Assembly: GCA_965656545.1 (NCBI GenBank)
Contig: CBFHKZ010000001.1
Location: 372,001 to 436,000 of the forward strand
Source: UBA7446 sp965656545
GTDB taxonomy: Bacteria; Bacteroidota; Bacteroidia; Flavobacteriales; Flavobacteriaceae
DNA length: 64,000 nucleotides
Reading direction: 5' to 3'
Both the position numbers and the translations under genes were made by a program. Below, piece after piece: positions 60,072-64,000 of this stretch (its first letter is position 1; every line of letters starts with the position of its first letter). The notes beneath the pieces were generated by a model. It saw only the letters and a list, made by a program, of their open reading frames with translations, did no database searches and was not told the DNA's origin.

Positions 60072-62924
60072 ATGCCAAAGAGAAAAGACCTTAACAGTAT
60101 CCTAATTATCGGCTCCGGCCCTATCATCATCGGCCAAGCCTGCGAGTTTGATTACTCCGGTTCACAATCGCTTCGCTCTCTGAGAGAGGACGGCATTGAG
60201 ACCATACTCATCAACTCCAATCCCGCAACCATCATGACCGATCCATCAATGGCCGATCATGTTTATTTGTTGCCACTCACCACAAAATCCATCATTCAGA
60301 TTCTGAAGGAACATCCACATATTGACGCCGTATTGCCCACCATGGGTGGCCAAACTGCGCTTAACTTGTGTATTGAAGCAGATGAAAAAGGCATTTGGAA
60401 AGACTTCGACGTAACGTTGATTGGGGTTAATATTGACGCCATAAACATTACCGAAGACCGCGAAAAGTTTCGCGAGCTTATGGAAAAAATCGATGTTCCT
60501 ATGGCGCCACAAGCCACGGCAACCTCTTTTCTTAAAGGAAAAGAAATTGCCCAGGAATTTGGTTTCCCTCTTTGTATTCGTGCTTCCTACACCCTTGGAG
60601 GTGCCGGTGCTGCCATTGTCTATGAAGAAAAGGACTTTGAAGAACTGCTAAGACGCGGTCTTGAAATCTCGCCCATTCATGAGGTTATGATTGACAAAGC
60701 CATGATGGGGTGGAAAGAATACGAACTGGAACTCCTTCGTGACAATAACGACAACGTTGTGATTATCTGTTCTATTGAGAACATGGATCCTATGGGTATT
60801 CACACAGGAGACTCCATTACCGTTGCGCCTGCCATGACACTCTCCGATAAGACCTATCAGAAAATGCGTGATATGGCCATTAAGATGATGCGCAGCATTG
60901 GCGACTTTGCAGGTGGCTGTAACGTACAGTTTGCCGTTAGCCCCGATGATAAAGAAGACATTATTGCCATTGAGATTAACCCACGGGTTTCGCGCTCCTC
61001 GGCATTGGCAAGTAAGGCAACGGGTTATCCCATTGCCAAAGTGGCTACCAAGCTCGCCATTGGCTACAGACTAGATGAACTAGACAACCAGATCACCAAG
61101 TCTACTTCTGCCTTGTTTGAGCCAACACTCGATTATGTAATTGTTAAAATTCCACGTTGGAACTTCGATAAGTTTGAAGGTTCTGACCGCACCCTAGGCT
61201 TGCAGATGAAAGCCGTTGGTGAGGTGATGGGTATTGGGCGTTCGTTCCAAGAAGCCTTGCACAAGGCCACGCAATCGCTAGAGATTAAGCGGAACGGACT
61301 GGGTGCAGACGGCAAAGGCTATACCGATTACAATCAAATTATTGACAAACTAACCCACGCCTCTTGGGACCGCGTTTTTGTCATTTACGATGCCATTGCG
61401 ATGGGCATTCCGCTCAGTCAGATATACGACATCACCAAGATAGACATGTGGTATCTGAGACAGTATGAGGAGTTGTTCAACTTGCAGAAAGAAATTTCAA
61501 ACTTTTCGATCGATACCATTGAAAAACCTTTGCTGTTAGAAGCCAAGCAAAAGGGCTATGGCGACAGACAAATTGCCCATATGTTGGGTTGTCTGGAAAG
61601 TGAGGTCTACAACAAACGAGATGCGCTGAACATTCACCGTGTCTATAAACTGGTGGATACCTGCGCTGCTGAATTTACGGCCAAGACTCCTTATTACTAC
61701 TCCACTTTTGAGAGTACCATGGAAACCGCTGACGGCAATTCCTATGTGCACAACGAAAGTGTGGTGACCGACAAAAAGAAAGTGGTGGTATTGGGCTCTG
61801 GACCTAACAGAATTGGTCAGGGGATTGAATTTGATTACTGTTGCGTACATGGCGTATTGGCAGCTGCCGAAGCCGGGTATGAAACCATCATGATCAACTG
61901 CAACCCCGAGACGGTTTCTACCGACTTTGACACGGCCGACAAGCTTTACTTTGAGCCTGTCTTCTGGGAGCATATCTACGATATCATCCGACATGAAAAA
62001 CCCGAAGGCGTTATTGTTCAGTTGGGTGGGCAAACAGCCCTAAAGCTGGCAGAGAAACTGGAGCGCTATGGTGTTAAAATCATGGGCACCAGCTTCGAAT
62101 CGTTGGATTTGGCAGAAGACCGTGGAAGTTTCTCCACACTACTCAAGGAAAACAACATTCCTTATCCAGAATTTGGCGTTGCAGAAACCGCAGACGAAGC
62201 CCTTGCCTTGGCAGACGAATTAAACTTCCCCATACTGGTACGCCCATCTTATGTGTTGGGTGGTCAGGGGATGAAAATTGTCATCAACAAAGAAGAACTG
62301 GTTAAGCATGTGGTGGATTTATTACATAAAATACCCAACAACAAACTGCTGTTGGATCACTACCTAGACGGTGCGATTGAGGCCGAAGCAGATGCCATTT
62401 GCGACGGTGAAGACGTTTATATCATCGGTATCATGGAGCACATAGAACCCTGCGGTATCCACTCGGGCGATTCCAACGCGACCTTGCCGCCCTTTAACTT
62501 GGGCGACTTTGTGATGCAACAGATTAAGGATCACACCAGAAAGATCGCGCTATCGCTCAATACGGTTGGACTGATTAACATTCAGTTTGCCATCAAGAAC
62601 GATATCGTTTACATCATTGAGGCCAACCCACGTGCATCGCGGACGGTTCCCTTTATCGCCAAGGCGTATAAGGAGCCTTATGTGAACTATGCCACCAAGG
62701 TGATGCTGGGCGATAAAAAAGTGAAGGACTTTGATTTTCAACCCAAGCTAGAGGGCTTTGCCATCAAGCAACCGGTCTTTTCGTTTAACAAATTTCCGAA
62801 CGTTGACAAGGCACTGGGCCCAGAAATGAAGAGTACGGGCGAGAGCATCTTGTTTATCGATAGCCTAAAGGACGATGCATTCTATGAATTGTACGGACGC
62901 CGTAAGATGTATTTGAGCAAGTAG
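60072..62924 (+). CDS. carB: Carbamoyl-phosphate synthase large subunit
   Basis: 950 residues from the ATG at 60072 (MPKRKDLNSILIIGSGPIIIG), the family start; a TTG nine bases earlier is less likely. Two homologous ATP-grasp halves: the first with LIIGSGPIIIGQACEFDYSG, the second from about residue 550 with VVLGSGPNRIGQGIEFDYCC. It makes carbamoyl phosphate with CarA. The last allosteric domain seems shortened compared with E. coli CarB (1073 residues), as the protein ends soon after the second ATP-grasp domain. Encoded 42 kb from carA. Confidence 0.95.
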   Translation: MPKRKDLNSILIIGSGPIIIGQACEFDYSGSQSLRSLREDGIETILINSNPATIMTDPSMADHVYLLPLTTKSIIQILKEHPHIDAVLPTMGGQTALNLCIEADEKGIWKDFDVTLIGVNIDAINITEDREKFRELMEKIDVPMAPQATATSFLKGKEIAQEFGFPLCIRASYTLGGAGAAIVYEEKDFEELLRRGLEISPIHEVMIDKAMMGWKEYELELLRDNNDNVVIICSIENMDPMGIHTGDSITVAPAMTLSDKTYQKMRDMAIKMMRSIGDFAGGCNVQFAVSPDDKEDIIAIEINPRVSRSSALASKATGYPIAKVATKLAIGYRLDELDNQITKSTSALFEPTLDYVIVKIPRWNFDKFEGSDRTLGLQMKAVGEVMGIGRSFQEALHKATQSLEIKRNGLGADGKGYTDYNQIIDKLTHASWDRVFVIYDAIAMGIPLSQIYDITKIDMWYLRQYEELFNLQKEISNFSIDTIEKPLLLEAKQKGYGDRQIAHMLGCLESEVYNKRDALNIHRVYKLVDTCAAEFTAKTPYYYSTFESTMETADGNSYVHNESVVTDKKKVVVLGSGPNRIGQGIEFDYCCVHGVLAAAEAGYETIMINCNPETVSTDFDTADKLYFEPVFWEHIYDIIRHEKPEGVIVQLGGQTALKLAEKLERYGVKIMGTSFESLDLAEDRGSFSTLLKENNIPYPEFGVAETADEALALADELNFPILVRPSYVLGGQGMKIVINKEELVKHVVDLLHKIPNNKLLLDHYLDGAIEAEADAICDGEDVYIIGIMEHIEPCGIHSGDSNATLPPFNLGDFVMQQIKDHTRKIALSLNTVGLINIQFAIKNDIVYIIEANPRASRTVPFIAKAYKEPYVNYATKVMLGDKKVKDFDFQPKLEGFAIKQPVFSFNKFPNVDKALGPEMKSTGESILFIDSLKDDAFYELYGRRKMYLSK

Positions 62925-62967
62925 TGCATTGGTCAATTTCATGTATATTTAAGCAAACATTTTTTTG

Positions 62968-64000
62968 ATGGAGTGGATTCCTGTACTTGTTGTTGTCTTG
63001 GCACTGGTGGTCTTTTATTTTATAAGCCAAAAGAGCCAGTCTGCTGGCGTGACCAATGAATTTTTGATGCAACTCAATGCGCAGCTGCGCGAAGAGATAC
63101 AAGGTATTCGCAAAGAAACAGATGCCAATGCCAAAGAAACCCGTGTGGAGCTGGAGCAGAAGCTCGACAACATCACCAAGGGCATAAGCGACTATCAACG
63201 TTCGTCTAACCAATCCATTGCCCAGCAATTTACCGAATCCAAAAAAGCCATTACCGACGTGACCAAGGCCTTGTCTGAAATCAAGGGGACCAACGAACAG
63301 GTATTGAGCTTTGCCAACCAAATGAAAACTTTGGAGAAGATATTGGGCAATTCTAAGCAGCGTGGCATTTTGGGGGAGATACAGCTTGAAAACCTATTGG
63401 CTAACGTTTTACCACCCGAGTTGTTTGTGATGCAACACAGTTTTTCCAATGGGGAAATGGTGGATGCCATTGTCAAGGTGGGGGATTTTATCATTCCCAT
63501 AGATGCCAAGTTCTCTTTGGACAACTACAACAAAATGGTGGAGAGCAGCGACCCCGAGGCGATTAAGGTCTTGGAGCAAACCTTTAAGGGCGATATCAAA
63601 AAGCGGATAGACGAAACTGCCAAATACATACGCCCCAACGAAACCACTACCGACTATGCCTATATGTTTATTCCTGCCGACGGGCTATACCAAGACTTGC
63701 TAAATAGTAGGGTAGGAACCTTGCAAATTAACTCGCGCGATTTGGTGTCTTATGCCTATGAAAAAAAGGTGATGATTGTATCGCCTATGAGCCTGTTTCC
63801 GATGCTGCAAATAACGGTAAAGGCGCTGCACAACCTCAAAATTGAAAACTCCATTCAGGACATTCTAAAGAATGTGGAAAAACTCGGCAAGCACCTCAAC
63901 GCTTTTGAGGACGTACACGGCCGCTTGGGCAGAACCATAGGCACGGTCGTAAACCAATACAACGACGCTTCTCGGGAATTTAAAAAGATTGACAAGGACA
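62968..64000 (+). CDS. rmuC: RmuC-family protein, 3' end outside window
   Basis: 344 residues seen, no stop before the window ends. N-terminal transmembrane helix (about 4-18), a coiled coil (about 25-110), then the RmuC nuclease-like domain with GILGEIQLENLLANVLPPE, DAIVKVGDFIIPIDAKF and AYMFIPADGLYQDLL. RmuC proteins limit inversions at short inverted repeats. Starts 43 bases after carB; a near-consensus TATATTTA (62944-62951) may be its -7 element. Confidence 0.9.
   Translation, partial: MEWIPVLVVVLALVVFYFISQKSQSAGVTNEFLMQLNAQLREEIQGIRKETDANAKETRVELEQKLDNITKGISDYQRSSNQSIAQQFTESKKAITDVTKALSEIKGTNEQVLSFANQMKTLEKILGNSKQRGILGEIQLENLLANVLPPELFVMQHSFSNGEMVDAIVKVGDFIIPIDAKFSLDNYNKMVESSDPEAIKVLEQTFKGDIKKRIDETAKYIRPNETTTDYAYMFIPADGLYQDLLNSRVGTLQINSRDLVSYAYEKKVMIVSPMSLFPMLQITVKALHNLKIENSIQDILKNVEKLGKHLNAFEDVHGRLGRTIGTVVNQYNDASREFKKIDKD

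Noticed and set aside
1..64000. Possible CRISPR, tRNA, rRNA, insertion sequence or prophage
   Set aside because: No regularly spaced repeats, cloverleaf sequences, transposase or phage genes were seen on either strand; regions are filled with ordinary genes.

Overview
The window comes from a marine flavobacterium (Bacteroidota, Flavobacteriia). Four things point there: the long str-S10-spc-alpha ribosomal cluster with rpsJ directly after fusA, promoters of the Bacteroidota type (-7 element TAnnTTTG, with hardly any Shine-Dalgarno sequences), a protein with a type IX secretion C-terminal tail, and a proteorhodopsin gene back to back with a Brp/Blh beta-carotene dioxygenase. Genes are tightly packed and no stretch over 300 bases lacks a gene. 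I saw no tRNA, rRNA, CRISPR array, insertion sequence or prophage.

Layout. 1-16480: rpsL (3' end), rpsG, fusA, then the S10, spc and alpha operons as one plus-strand block from rpsJ to rplQ, closed by a strong hairpin terminator. 16571-22132: carA, eno, gltA and two amidinotransferase-fold hydrolases (a dimethylargininase-like enzyme and a CtlX-like enzyme). 22129-24383: a small unknown gene on the minus strand diverging from argS. 24434-26147: proteorhodopsin (minus) diverging from blh (plus), a light-driven proton pump and the enzyme that makes its retinal. 26169-29489: ffh, folD, queE and a cysteine-cluster protein. 29604-34519: a secreted repeat protein with a T9SS tail, a LolC/FtsX-like permease, a cysteine synthase/cystathionine beta-synthase-like enzyme and a DUF5362-like membrane protein. 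34745-35967: a VIT1/CCC1 metal transporter paired with a membrane protein ending in an Asp/His tail.

36100-45192 is a minus-strand fatty-acid catabolism region: an acyl-CoA synthetase, then a MarR regulator followed by fadN-, fadA- and fadE-like genes (beta-oxidation) and an M28 peptidase. A perfect 20-base palindrome followed by a T run sits between synthetase and regulator and looks like both a terminator and the MarR operator. 45252-55242 (minus) holds purL and a five-gene set: DUF4199 protein, glycosyltransferase, phosphosugar mutase, MsbA-like ABC exporter and RsmB-like rRNA methyltransferase. 55324-64000 holds rpmE2 (zinc-free L31), a GlmU-like nucleotidyltransferase, mtaB, small GNAT, hydrolase and TPR genes, rpmH, carB and the start of rmuC.

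Points of most interest: the proteorhodopsin/blh pair; the dual terminator/operator palindrome; four genes whose ATG lies exactly four bases after a TAnnTTTG element, implying leaderless mRNAs; a dimethylargininase-like gene whose reading frame continues upstream of any canonical start codon; zinc-ligand-free S14, L36 and L31; candidate autoregulatory RNA structures before rpsG and rpsD; and an M28 peptidase with an altered metal ligand.
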